DNA of 64,000 bases, taken from positions 1 through 64,000 of the forward strand of contig NZ_JACIFA010000007.1 of assembly GCF_014197135.1 (NCBI RefSeq), written 5' to 3'. The position numbers and the translations under genes are program-made. Positions 34,007 to 43,021 of the stretch are shown here, one piece after another; within the stretch, counting starts at the first letter, position 1; each line of letters begins with the position of its first letter. Origin of the DNA: Sphingomonas zeae. GTDB taxonomy: Bacteria; Pseudomonadota; Alphaproteobacteria; Sphingomonadales; Sphingomonadaceae. The notes beneath the pieces are model-generated. The model saw only the letters and a list, made by a program, of their open reading frames with translations. It did not search any database and was not told the DNA's origin.

Positions 34007-36805
34007 TCAGAAGGCGTAGGTCAGGTTGAGCATGTAGATGCGCCCCGTCTCGACATAGCCGCCCTTGCGGTCGTTCGAGAGGTACGCCTTGCGCTCGCTG
34101 GTCGTCGCCCAATAGCTGTGTTCGTCGAACAGGTTCTGCACCGACGCGCCGACCGTCAGGCCCGACGGCAGGACATAGTTGACGATCAGGTTCGAGATGG
34201 TCGTCGGCTGGATATAGGTGTCCGGGCGGCTGGAACGCAGATCGTACAGCCGGTCGCCGGTGTAGTTGTAGTTCCACTCCGCCGACAACGGGCCATGGGC
34301 ATAGAACAGCGCGGCGTTGTACATGATCTTGGGCGCCTGGGTCATGCGCTGGTCGCGCATCTGACCGTTGACGAACACCCGCGCCGTGGCGCGCTGCACC
34401 GTCACATTGGCTTGCAGCCCCAGCCCGTCGAGCAGCCCCGGCAGACCTTTGAGCGAATAACGCCCGAACAGTTCGACGCCATAGATCTTGCCGGTCGCAT
34501 TGGTGGTCAGGCTCGACACCTCGACCCCGCCCTGCTGTTCCGACTGCGGATTGCCCCAGATATTATAGTCGCCGGTCGCGTTGGTGGTTCCGGTCGCGAA
34601 CAGGACGTGATTCAGATCCTTGTAGAAGGGGCTGATCGAGAAGAAGTCGGTGCCCTGCCCCTTATACTCCACCGAAGCGTCGTAATTCCACGAGGTCTGC
34701 GCGTTCAGATTGGGGTTGGGAATAAAGACCCCCGTCACCTCGCCCAGATCGTTGCGTGACACCTGCGTCGGGCCGAGCAACAGGTCGAAGGCCGGCCGCG
34801 AATAGCTTTTGCGGATCGAGGCGCGGACCACCATGTCGTCATTGGGGCGGTAATTGGCGATGACACTGGGCAGCCACATGTCATAGTTGCGGCTGGAGGT
34901 GGCGAACCGACCGGTGTCGTTGCCCTGGTCCTGCCAATAGGTGCCCTTGAAGCGGTTATATTCGTAGCGCACGCCAGGTACGACCTGAAGGTCGCCGAAC
35001 TGCATCGTCGCCATCACATAGCCCGACAACCGGTTCTCCCGCCCGTCGAGGCGGTTTTCCTTCAGCTTGACCGGATCGAGCCCGGCAATCTTGGGGGTCG
35101 ACAGGCGCGCGACCTGATCCTCGATGAAGCGGGTATCGATCAGGAAGATCGGCACCTGTGCCGCGCCGTTCATAAACCCGCCGAGCATCCGGCCGGGCAG
35201 CGTCATCAGACCCGGACCCGTCGCGGCATAGCGCGGCGAGGCCGAACCATCGGCGTTGGGGAAGGTATATTGCAGCGCGCCGTCATCACCCAGGGCATTG
35301 GCATAACGCTTGGCATCCTCGACCTTGGCCCCCGCCGAGATCGACACCAGGCCCTGGTCGGCATGGTGCCAGGTCGTGTCGAACTGCCCCTCCAGGCGGC
35401 GCTCCCAGGTGTTCTCGAACTGCTGGGTGACGTACCACTGCTTCAGCTTGGTCAGGTCGGTCAGATAGGCGCGCGCCGCGTCGGTCAGCACGACCTGCGG
35501 GAAGGTCCGCTGGCCGATCGAAGTGACCATCCGGTAGTTGGCGACGCCCATATTGTTGGCGGTGCCGATATAGGGCGCGCCGGCAAAGCCCGACTGGATC
35601 CGCAAGGGATAATCCTGGGTGCCCCGCGAATAGGCGCCGTGATAGTCGAAGGTGAAGTCGCCCGAGCGGGTCTGGCCGCCGATCTTGCTCGTCACCAGCG
35701 TCTGATTGCTATGCTCGGTGCGGAAATAATCGGTCGCGGTCAGGCCGTAATCGGCGCGGTAGCCGGCGGCATCATACGAGCCGTTATTGGGGTTCGGATT
35801 GATCTGAGAGGGCGCGAGGCTGGTCTGGCGCAGCGCGGTCTGGTCCATCCAGCTCTTGAGATTGTACTGGCCATAGGTCGAGTGCCAGTAAAGGTCGGTC
35901 GTCTCCCCCTTCCAGTCGAGGTTCAACGTGCCGCCCAGCCGCTGGATACGGTTGCGGAATGCCTGCCACTGGACACCGCGCGCAAACAGATTGTCCAGAT
36001 TGTCGCGGATCATGCCGGGAATATTGTTGTTATACTTTTCCCAGTCATGCTGGACCGCAGTGGATTCGCCCAGCACATGCTTCAGCCCGTAATAGGCTGA
36101 GGCATAGACGCCGAAATCCCCTAAGCGCTGCGCCGTCTCGACCTGGGCGACACCGCCCCAGGGGTCCTCGCCCCGCGCCGCCGCACGGCCCGCGACCTGG
36201 CCCTGAAGGCGGATCTGGCTGCGATGATTGGGCAGGTCGAAGGCGGTGATCGGCACCATGTCGATGATGCCCGCGATCGCGTCACCGTCATATCGGGCGG
36301 TCGGCGCCTTGTCGACGCGCACCGTCTGGAGCGAGAAGGGCGAGAGCAGGTTCATCGAGATGGCGCGCGTGCGCGCATCGGTCTGTGCCAGCCGCACGCC
36401 GTCGAACGAATAGGCGTTGTACGAGGTGTCGAGACCGCGGATCGAGACATATTGCGCCTCGCCCGTGGCGGCCGCGTTGCGCGACTGGTCGACCGAGGCG
36501 CTGATCCCCGGCAGCCGCGTCAGCAGGTCCGCCAGATTCTGCTGCGGCTGAAGGCGCAGTTCCTCACCCGACACGACCGTAGCGAGCGACTGGCTACGCA
36601 GCTGTTCGTCCTGCGCGTCGACCACCGCCTGACGATGGCCCTTGACGACCACATCCTCGCCAACCTGCGGATCGGCCGAAGCGATCGCCGGTTCGTCGCC
36701 GGCCACGACCGGATCGGCGGCGAATGCGGGTGCGGCGACAAGCAAAGTGGCGGCGGTGCTGCACAACAGGCGCACGACATGCGCCCGCTTGGACGAAGCG
36801 GTCAT
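34007..36805 (-). CDS. TonB-dependent receptor, Caulobacter/Xanthomonas type
   Basis: 932 aa. The signal peptide ends at about residue 29 (APAFAADP), then VGEDVVVKGHRQAVVDAQDE, a plug with VVSGEELRLQPQQNLADLLT, YVSIRGLDTSYNAYSFDGVR and VDKAPTARYDGDAIAGIIDM, and a barrel ending RIYMLNLTYAF. The long barrel and ERLPGISAS-like wording fit the large receptors typical of caulobacters and sphingomonads that take up non-iron substrates. It is divergent from a histidine acid phosphatase, which suggests an organophosphate ligand such as an inositol phosphate; that is inference from context. Confidence 0.9.
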   Translation of the reverse strand: MTASSKRAHVVRLLCSTAATLLVAAPAFAADPVVAGDEPAIASADPQVGEDVVVKGHRQAVVDAQDEQLRSQSLATVVSGEELRLQPQQNLADLLTRLPGISASVDQSRNAAATGEAQYVSIRGLDTSYNAYSFDGVRLAQTDARTRAISMNLLSPFSLQTVRVDKAPTARYDGDAIAGIIDMVPITAFDLPNHRSQIRLQGQVAGRAAARGEDPWGGVAQVETAQRLGDFGVYASAYYGLKHVLGESTAVQHDWEKYNNNIPGMIRDNLDNLFARGVQWQAFRNRIQRLGGTLNLDWKGETTDLYWHSTYGQYNLKSWMDQTALRQTSLAPSQINPNPNNGSYDAAGYRADYGLTATDYFRTEHSNQTLVTSKIGGQTRSGDFTFDYHGAYSRGTQDYPLRIQSGFAGAPYIGTANNMGVANYRMVTSIGQRTFPQVVLTDAARAYLTDLTKLKQWYVTQQFENTWERRLEGQFDTTWHHADQGLVSISAGAKVEDAKRYANALGDDGALQYTFPNADGSASPRYAATGPGLMTLPGRMLGGFMNGAAQVPIFLIDTRFIEDQVARLSTPKIAGLDPVKLKENRLDGRENRLSGYVMATMQFGDLQVVPGVRYEYNRFKGTYWQDQGNDTGRFATSSRNYDMWLPSVIANYRPNDDMVVRASIRKSYSRPAFDLLLGPTQVSRNDLGEVTGVFIPNPNLNAQTSWNYDASVEYKGQGTDFFSISPFYKDLNHVLFATGTTNATGDYNIWGNPQSEQQGGVEVSSLTTNATGKIYGVELFGRYSLKGLPGLLDGLGLQANVTVQRATARVFVNGQMRDQRMTQAPKIMYNAALFYAHGPLSAEWNYNYTGDRLYDLRSSRPDTYIQPTTISNLIVNYVLPSGLTVGASVQNLFDEHSYWATTSERKAYLSNDRKGGYVETGRIYMLNLTYAF

Positions 36806-36875
36806 GATATTCCCCCTGGGTCAATTCTGATGGCGACGCCCCCCGGGCGCCTTCGACGGCTCCGCTAGGGATGCC

Positions 36876-36915
36876 CTGTGACAATCCGATGACTTATTGA
36901 CCGACTTTTGATGAC
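36876..36915. promoter_or_regulatory. Candidate regulatory region with PHO-box-like and spaced motif
   Basis: Between the divergent TonB receptor and phosphatase genes. GTGACAA-TCCG-ATGACTT (36877-36894) matches the inverted PHO-box repeat at 10 of 14 positions with the correct 11-base period. The adjacent 36896-36915 reads, on the minus strand, GTCATCAA-N6-GTCAAT, a pattern also present at 48503-48522 ahead of the other phosphate-related receptor. The rest of the 202-base gap has no gene. Confidence 0.35.
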
Positions 36916-37007
36916 TTTGGAAATTTCTTGGCTTCCCAACTCACGACGCAGATGGGATCGGCGAGCAATGTCACAGTCCTGACCCGAAATCGGTCCAAAG
37001 CCGCGCG

Positions 37008-38231
37008 ATGATCGCTCTCCCCCGCCACCTGCGCGCGCCGCTCGCCCTGTTTGTCCTTGCCATGCTGGCGGTGCCGGTCACCGCGCAGAGGGCTCCTGCG
37101 CCCAAGGGTCTGATTCTCGACCGGGTGGTGGTGCTGATGCGACACGGCGTCCGTGCGCCGCTGGATGGCGAAGTTCCGCACGGCACCCGCACCGCCAAGC
37201 CCTGGCCGACCTGGACCACGCCGGAAAGCGAGTTGACCCCGCACGGCGCCGAAGCGCTCGCGGCCGAGGCACGCGCAGACCGCGCCGACTGGATCGCGCG
37301 CGGCCTGTTGTCGCAGGGCTGCCCCGCCCCCGGCAGCATCCGCATCTGGACCAACAGTTCCTCGCGCACCATCGCGAGCGGCGAGGCCTATGCCCGGGGT
37401 CTTGCCCCCGGTTGCGCGGTGCCGGTCGATCACAAGCCGCTAGGCCAGGCCGATCCGCTGTTCGAGCCGCTGCGCGCCCGTGCCACGCATTTCGATGCAA
37501 AGGTGGCGGTGGCGGATATCGACCGCTTTACCGGCGGCATGGACGCGCTGGTCGCGCGCCACCGCCCTGCCCTGCAATTGCTGAATCAGGTGCTGGGCTG
37601 CGACGATCCCAAGGGCTGCGATCCGGCAGGACCGGCACGGCTGACGCCTTCGGCGGATGGGCATGGCATCGACCTCACCGGGCCGATCCGCACCGCCTCG
37701 GGCACCGCGCAGGTGCTGTTGCTGCAATATGCCGAAGGGCTGTCGCCCTCGGTCGGCGGGCTGCCGGTCGATAGCGCCGTGCTGGCGCGGCTGGGCACGG
37801 TCCATGCCGCGCTGTTCGACGTCTATTCGCGCTCGCCCTATATGGCCGCGCACCAGTCGGCGGCGTTCGGGCGGCACATGATCGACGCCCTGACGCGGCG
37901 GGACGGCACGACGCTCGACATGCTGGTCGGGCACGACACCAACGTCACCGCGCTCGCCGCCCTGCTCGGCTTCGATCTGGTGGCGCCGGGCTATGCGACC
38001 AATGACGCAGCACCCGGCGGGGCGATCATGATCGAACGCTGGCATGACGCGAAGGGCCGCGCCTTCGTCACCGTCCGCTATCGCACCCAGTCGCCTGAAC
38101 ACATCCGCGCCCATGCCGCCGCCGTCTCGATCCGGCCGGTGCAGGTGCGGGGTTGCCCGGTCGATGCGCCCTGTCCGCTCGACGCGTTCGTCCGGCTGTT
38201 CCGTGAAAGGCTGGCCCCGCTGGCGGAGTAG
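37008..38231 (+). CDS. Secreted histidine acid phosphatase (phytase/glucose-1-phosphatase like)
   Basis: 407 aa. A signal peptide (LALFVLAMLAVPVTAQ) precedes the phosphohistidine motif RHGVRAP (Arg45, His46, Arg49), and the proton donor motif is VGHDTNV (His309-Asp310). The spacing is that of branch 2 histidine phosphatases such as AppA-type phytase and glucose-1-phosphatase; six cysteines in the mature part suit a periplasmic protein. Exact substrate cannot be told from sequence. It is divergent from a TonB receptor, so receptor and enzyme may feed on one organic phosphate. Confidence 0.88.
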   Translation: MIALPRHLRAPLALFVLAMLAVPVTAQRAPAPKGLILDRVVVLMRHGVRAPLDGEVPHGTRTAKPWPTWTTPESELTPHGAEALAAEARADRADWIARGLLSQGCPAPGSIRIWTNSSSRTIASGEAYARGLAPGCAVPVDHKPLGQADPLFEPLRARATHFDAKVAVADIDRFTGGMDALVARHRPALQLLNQVLGCDDPKGCDPAGPARLTPSADGHGIDLTGPIRTASGTAQVLLLQYAEGLSPSVGGLPVDSAVLARLGTVHAALFDVYSRSPYMAAHQSAAFGRHMIDALTRRDGTTLDMLVGHDTNVTALAALLGFDLVAPGYATNDAAPGGAIMIERWHDAKGRAFVTVRYRTQSPEHIRAHAAAVSIRPVQVRGCPVDAPCPLDAFVRLFRERLAPLAE

Positions 38232-38290
38232 GACTTGCCACCGCGCTTTTGCCCGGTAGGGCGAATGCGATCACGGTTTGGAAAATATCG

Positions 38291-38971
38291 ATGAGCCTGC
38301 ACCTGCTTCTGGTCGAGGACGACGCCACCTACGCCCATGGGCTCGCCGCCGACCTGATCGGGCTGGGCCACCGGGTTGAACACGTCTTCGACGGGCGCTT
38401 GGCCCTCGCCGCGATCGACCGAGAGCAGTATGACGCGGTGATCCTGGACCGGATGATGCCGCGCCTGGACGGACTGTCGGTGGTCGAGATGCTGCGCGCC
38501 AGCGGCATCACCGTGCCGATCGTCATGCTGACCGCTCTATCCATGGCCTCAGACAAGGTCGACGGGCTGGAGGCCGGCGCGGACGATTATGTCGTCAAAC
38601 CGGTCGATCCGCACGAACTGATCGCGCGCGTCCAGGCGGTGATCCGGGGGCGCCGCTGGACGGCGAGCGAAAGCGACACGATCCGCGCAGGCGACATCGT
38701 GGTCAGCCCGACCAGCTTTCGCGCCTGGCGCGCTGGCCAGCCGATCACGCTGGCCAATCTGGAACTGAAGCTGCTCGCCGAACTGGCGCGCCATGCGGGC
38801 GAGGTGTTGACCCGCGCGATGCTGATCGAGCGGGTCTGGGGCTATGATTTCGAGCCCGAGACCAACATCGTCGACGTCTATATCCGGCGGTTGCGAATGA
38901 AGCTGACCGAACAGGGCGGCGCCGATCCGATCGAAACGGTGCGCGGGATCGGCTATTCGCTGAAACCATGA
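38291..38971 (+). CDS. OmpR-family response regulator
   Basis: 226 aa. Receiver with Glu9-Asp10-Asp11, phosphoacceptor Asp53 (AVILDRMMPRLDG), Thr81 and Lys103 (DYVVKPVDP); a winged-helix DNA-binding domain with LLAELARHAGEVLTRAMLIE, RVWGYDFEPETNIVDVYIRR and ETVRGIGYSL. The ATG is preceded by 59 bases after the phosphatase stop, so it might be expressed with it. Its stop overlaps the cognate kinase start (ATGA). Confidence 0.95.
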   Translation: MSLHLLLVEDDATYAHGLAADLIGLGHRVEHVFDGRLALAAIDREQYDAVILDRMMPRLDGLSVVEMLRASGITVPIVMLTALSMASDKVDGLEAGADDYVVKPVDPHELIARVQAVIRGRRWTASESDTIRAGDIVVSPTSFRAWRAGQPITLANLELKLLAELARHAGEVLTRAMLIERVWGYDFEPETNIVDVYIRRLRMKLTEQGGADPIETVRGIGYSLKP

Positions 38972-40329
38972 TCGGGGCCGCGATCCGCCGTCTGTCGCTG
39001 CGCGGGCTGACCGTCGGTGTCCTGGCCCTGTTCCTGATCGCGACGGTGGCCACCGGCATCTCGATCCTGACCGCCAACCGGGTCACGGTCGCGCGCGCGG
39101 TCGACCGCCGGATCGCGGTCGTCGCCGATCTGGTGCTGGAGCGCGATGCAGGCGAGACGCGACTCCCTACCCCCTTGCTGCTCACGCGGATCGCGGCCCT
39201 GTCGGGCCAGCGCGACACCGGCGATATCGGGCTGTTGCTGCTGGGGGCGGACAACCAGCGGCTCGGCGGCAATATCGCGCCGCGCTTCACCCTGCCGATG
39301 GGCTGGTCCGACCTGCGCCGGCGCGACGGGATCATCGGCCTGTCGCATGGGCGTGCGCTGGTCCGCGACGCGGGCGAAGGACGGCGGCTGGCGGTGGTGG
39401 CCGAAACCGAGCCGTTCGACAGCTATCGCGCGGCACGGACGCGCATCTACCTGATCGGGTTCGGCTCGATCATCCTGATCGTCATCGGTGGGGTCGTCGC
39501 CTTTTCGATGCTGGTCGGCCGCCGGATCGGCGACCAGCGCGCCACGGTCGAGGCGATCATCGCCGGGGATATTCGCCACCGCGTCCCCGTGAGCGGATCC
39601 GACGACGAGTTCGACCGCCAGGCCGCCGCCTTCAACCGGATGCTCGACCGTATCGCCGAGTTGATGGAGGCGATGCGCGGCCAGTCCAACGACATCGCGC
39701 ATGACCTGCGTACGCCCTTGTCGCGGCTGCGGGGACAATTGGCGCACATGGTCGCGGACGCCCGGGATCCCGTTCAGGCCGAGCGCGCCAGCGCCGCGCT
39801 GGCCCAATGCGACGCGCTGCTCGCCATGTTCGCCGCGCTGCTGCGCATCGCCGAGATCGAAACGCGCCAGCGCCAGGCGGGGTTCGCGCGCTTCGACCTG
39901 TCCACACTCGTCCGCGACACCGCATCGATGATGATCCCGGTCGCCGAGGATGCAGGGCGTCGTCTGGGCGTGGACGTGAATATCGTGGTCCCGGATTTCA
40001 CCGGCGACCGGCAGTTGCTGCCCCAGGCGCTGGTCAACCTGATCGGCAATGCAATCAAATATGGCGGCGACACAATCACCGTATCACTCGACGCCAGCGA
40101 AGAGGGCGTGAGCTTGCACGTCGTCGATAACGGCCCCGGCATCGCGCCCGAGGATCGCTCCCAAGCGCTGCGCCGCTTCGGGCGGCTGGATACCGCGCGG
40201 GAAGCGGTGGGAGGACATGGCCTGGGCCTGCCGCTGGTCGAGGCGATCGCGCGATTGCATCGCGGACGCCTGACGCTGGGCGATGCCGCGCCGGGCTTGG
40301 TGGTGTCGCTGATCCTGCCAAGGCGATAG
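38968..40329 (+). CDS. Sensor histidine kinase of the OmpR-type pair
   Basis: 453 aa inner-membrane kinase. Membrane segments at about 17-37 and 160-183 bound a small periplasmic sensor (about 120 residues), followed by HAMP, HisKA with His245 (NDIAHDLRTPLSRLRGQL) and a HATPase with NLIGNAIKYGG, DNGPGIAPED and GGHGLGLPLVEAI. The signal is unknown; placement after the phosphatase and opposite a TonB receptor is suggestive of nutrient sensing but not conclusive. Confidence 0.94.
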   Translation: MIGAAIRRLSLRGLTVGVLALFLIATVATGISILTANRVTVARAVDRRIAVVADLVLERDAGETRLPTPLLLTRIAALSGQRDTGDIGLLLLGADNQRLGGNIAPRFTLPMGWSDLRRRDGIIGLSHGRALVRDAGEGRRLAVVAETEPFDSYRAARTRIYLIGFGSIILIVIGGVVAFSMLVGRRIGDQRATVEAIIAGDIRHRVPVSGSDDEFDRQAAAFNRMLDRIAELMEAMRGQSNDIAHDLRTPLSRLRGQLAHMVADARDPVQAERASAALAQCDALLAMFAALLRIAEIETRQRQAGFARFDLSTLVRDTASMMIPVAEDAGRRLGVDVNIVVPDFTGDRQLLPQALVNLIGNAIKYGGDTITVSLDASEEGVSLHVVDNGPGIAPEDRSQALRRFGRLDTAREAVGGHGLGLPLVEAIARLHRGRLTLGDAAPGLVVSLILPRR

Positions 40330-40442
40330 GGCGGAGCGGCATGAGATGAATTCGCCCACCCCCCCTCAGGGGAGGGGCTTGCATCAAGCCGATGCCATGG
40401 CATCACAATCCACAGCAGAGCGACATTCCTTCCTTCCGAAAG

Positions 40443-40478
40443 CTCCAAACAAAATGGGCCGCCCGAAGGGGGCGGCCC
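40443..40478 (-). terminator. Strong intrinsic terminator of the TonB receptor at 40501
   Basis: GGGCCGCCC (40456-40464) pairs perfectly with GGGCGGCCC (40470-40478) across 5 bases; on the minus strand the tail is ATTTTGTTTGG. It lies 22 bases past the receptor stop codon. The rest of the 40330-40500 gap holds only a short CCCCTCAGGGG fragment resembling family 2 repeats. Confidence 0.85.
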
Positions 40479-40500
40479 GAGTTGGGGTATCCTGTCAGGA

Positions 40501-42912
40501 TCAGAAGCGGACCGTGCCCTCCAGGCCGATGGTGCGCGGCGGGTTCAAGTTGCCGTAATCGCCCAGCGTCGTCGCATTGGCCGCCGAGCGGCGATAGATG
40601 AAGGTGTTGTTGAGCAGGTTGCGGCTCCACAGCGACAGCGTCATCTTCGTTCCGCCCTCGGTCAGCGGTAGATCGGCGAGCGCGATGCGGCCGTTCATGA
40701 CGAAGGTCTTGTCGGTGCGCGTCGTCTCGTTCTGGAAGCTGTACGACGGGTCGGCATAGTTGGCGTCCAGGTGGAAACGCACCTTGGCCTCGGAGCCCGC
40801 CAGCGGCACTTCATAGTCGGCATAGGCCGAGGCGGCGTTGCGCGGCGTATAGACCACGAACACCTGGGTCAGCGCGTTGCCCAGGAACGGGTTCGGGGTC
40901 AGCGGCACATTGGTATAGGTGTAGGCATAGGATGCGCCGACCGTCATCCCCTCGACCGGGTTGGTCGTGATGTCCGCCTCGATCCCGCGAATCTTGGACG
41001 TGCCCGGCGCGTTGCGGGTTTCCTCGGTATGCAGATTATAGGTCGGGCTCGCCGGGTTGGTGTCGACATTGTCGAAGTCGATCTGGGTCCCGGTGCGGTC
41101 CATGATATAGCCCGCCAGGTTCAGGCGGACGCGGTGCTCAAACAGGTCCATCTTCGACCCGATCTCATAGGACTTGACCGCTTCGGGACCAAAGGCGGCG
41201 AAGGTCTGCGACCGGTCATTGGCGCCGCCCGCACGATAGCCGGTCGAATATTTGGCATAGAGATGGATCGTGTCGGTCGCGTCGAATGCCGCCGTCACCA
41301 TCGGATCGAACCGGTTGTTGTCGAAGGTGAAGGGGAAGTTGGTCGACTTGCCCTGCACCAGATACAGCGTGCCGTTGCGCTTGTCGTGGGTGTAGCGACC
41401 GCCCAGCGTCAGGTGGAAGGCATCGAAGCCCGCCGGGGTATAAGTGGCCTGCGCGAAGGCGGCATAGCTATAGGCGCGTGCGAAGCTGCCCCGCTGGAGG
41501 AAGAACGACCCCGGCGCCCAGCCCTGGTTGCCCGAACCGATGGCCCCCAGCGCAGTCTGCGACACGATGGTGTAGCCGGTGCCGTCCGCATTCCACTGGT
41601 TGGTCGACGGCGTCGCGGCCACTTCGCGGGCGTTTTCGGTGAAGTAGAACAGGCCCGCCACGTAATCGAGCTGCGGCAGGCTGCCCACCGCCTGGAACTC
41701 CTGGCTGAACTGGTGCTGCTGCATGAAGGACAGGCTGTAGCGGCTGAACTTGCTGTTCGGCAGGAATACGGTGCGGTGTGCGCCGCCCGAATTGTCCCAT
41801 TGGTCGGTCGATACGCCGCGCCATGCGGTGATCGAGCGCAGTTCGAGCCCCGGCGCGACGTCATAGTTCAGCTTGGCCGAGAAGCCGTGGGTGCGATCGA
41901 CGCTATATTGCTGCGGCACGCCGATATCGGCGGTCTTCATGCGGTCGTCGCCCGACACGACGACCAGCGGCGACAAGGGGGCGATGGTCCCGGCGGGCAG
42001 CTTGCCGCCATTGGCGTTGATCTGCGCGATCGTCGCGACGGGAAGGCCGCGCGGGTTGTAGTTGATCAGCTGGCTGTAGAACGGCGTGTTCTCGTCCTTG
42101 GCCTGGTCATAGGACAGCTCGGCCGAGAAACCGTCCACCGGCTTCCAGACGGCGGCGACATGGCCACCCGCACGGTTGTATGCGCCCCAGCCCACGCTGC
42201 CCGGCAGCGGGTTCTTCACGAACGGATCCTGGTGCTGGATCACGCCGTCCAGCTTGACCGAGATATTGTTGAACTCGGGCAGGTTGACGTGCGCCGACGT
42301 GTTGTAGGCGCCGTAATTGCCAAAGCCCGCGGTCAGCGAGCCGCCGAACTTGCCGGTCGGCTTGGCGGTGACGATCGACAGCGCGCCGCCCTCGGTGTTG
42401 CGGCCGAACAGCGTGCCCTGCGGGCCGCGCAGCACTTCCACGCGCTCGATGTCGAACAGCGCGGCGTTCAGGCCCTGCGAACGCCCCAGATACACGCCGT
42501 CGAAATAGACGCCGACGCCGGTGTCGCGCGCCGTCTGGTTCTGGTCGAACGGCACGATGCCGCGGATACCCACGGTCAGCGCCGACTGGCGCGCCTCGAA
42601 GGTCGCGACGCGCAAGCTGGGCACGGTGCCATCGGCCAGGTCGAGCAGGCTCTGGACGTGGCGGTCCTTCAGGACGGTCGGATCGATGACCGAAATCGCG
42701 ATCGGCGTCTTTTGAAGGCTGGTCTCGCGCTTGGTCGCGGTGACGACGATGTCCTTCAGTTCACCGGAATCGGTGGCGGGATCGGCCGCCGCCGGGGCCG
42801 CCGGGGCCGGATCGGCGGCAGGCTTGGTGTCGGCCGCAAATGCCGGCGTGGCAGAAAGCGCCAGAAGCGCGGAACCGCCCAGCAGCGCGGCGCGAACGAA
42901 ATTGGTGTTCAT
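40501..42912 (-). CDS. TonB-dependent receptor
   Basis: 803 aa. The signal peptide ends at about residue 26 (TPAFA), followed by a Pro/Ala/Asp linker, the TonB-box-like ELKDIVVTATKRETSLQKTP, a plug with VGVYFDGVYLGRSQGLNAAL, VEVLRGPQGTLFGRNTEGGA and a barrel ending RTIGLEGTVRF. This is the common sphingomonad subtype (VxxTATKR, RGPQGTLFGRNTxGG) often linked to aromatic or polysaccharide-derived ligands. The substrate cannot be assigned. Monocistronic with a good terminator. The upstream gap 42913-43021 has no gene. Confidence 0.92.
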   Translation of the reverse strand: MNTNFVRAALLGGSALLALSATPAFAADTKPAADPAPAAPAAADPATDSGELKDIVVTATKRETSLQKTPIAISVIDPTVLKDRHVQSLLDLADGTVPSLRVATFEARQSALTVGIRGIVPFDQNQTARDTGVGVYFDGVYLGRSQGLNAALFDIERVEVLRGPQGTLFGRNTEGGALSIVTAKPTGKFGGSLTAGFGNYGAYNTSAHVNLPEFNNISVKLDGVIQHQDPFVKNPLPGSVGWGAYNRAGGHVAAVWKPVDGFSAELSYDQAKDENTPFYSQLINYNPRGLPVATIAQINANGGKLPAGTIAPLSPLVVVSGDDRMKTADIGVPQQYSVDRTHGFSAKLNYDVAPGLELRSITAWRGVSTDQWDNSGGAHRTVFLPNSKFSRYSLSFMQQHQFSQEFQAVGSLPQLDYVAGLFYFTENAREVAATPSTNQWNADGTGYTIVSQTALGAIGSGNQGWAPGSFFLQRGSFARAYSYAAFAQATYTPAGFDAFHLTLGGRYTHDKRNGTLYLVQGKSTNFPFTFDNNRFDPMVTAAFDATDTIHLYAKYSTGYRAGGANDRSQTFAAFGPEAVKSYEIGSKMDLFEHRVRLNLAGYIMDRTGTQIDFDNVDTNPASPTYNLHTEETRNAPGTSKIRGIEADITTNPVEGMTVGASYAYTYTNVPLTPNPFLGNALTQVFVVYTPRNAASAYADYEVPLAGSEAKVRFHLDANYADPSYSFQNETTRTDKTFVMNGRIALADLPLTEGGTKMTLSLWSRNLLNNTFIYRRSAANATTLGDYGNLNPPRTIGLEGTVRF

Positions 42913-43021
42913 GGTGGTTATTATCCCTATCCCCCGATCGACCTTCCGGTCGTCGCTGGCCGCGCGGATAGGGGCGCTCCAAGAAGCTGGTGTTACCTTT
43001 CCATGACCGGTCCGGACTTGT

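Noticed and set aside
37000..40329. Phosphatase and the two-component genes as a PhoBR pair
   Set aside because: The kinase has a periplasmic loop of about 120 residues and no PAS, unlike PhoR, and no pst or phoU genes are adjacent; kept as a generic OmpR-type pair.
40355..40380. Possible further copy of the family 2 repeat
   Set aside because: Only CCCCTCAGGGGAGGGG remains; there is no second arm, so it may be a chance GC hairpin.
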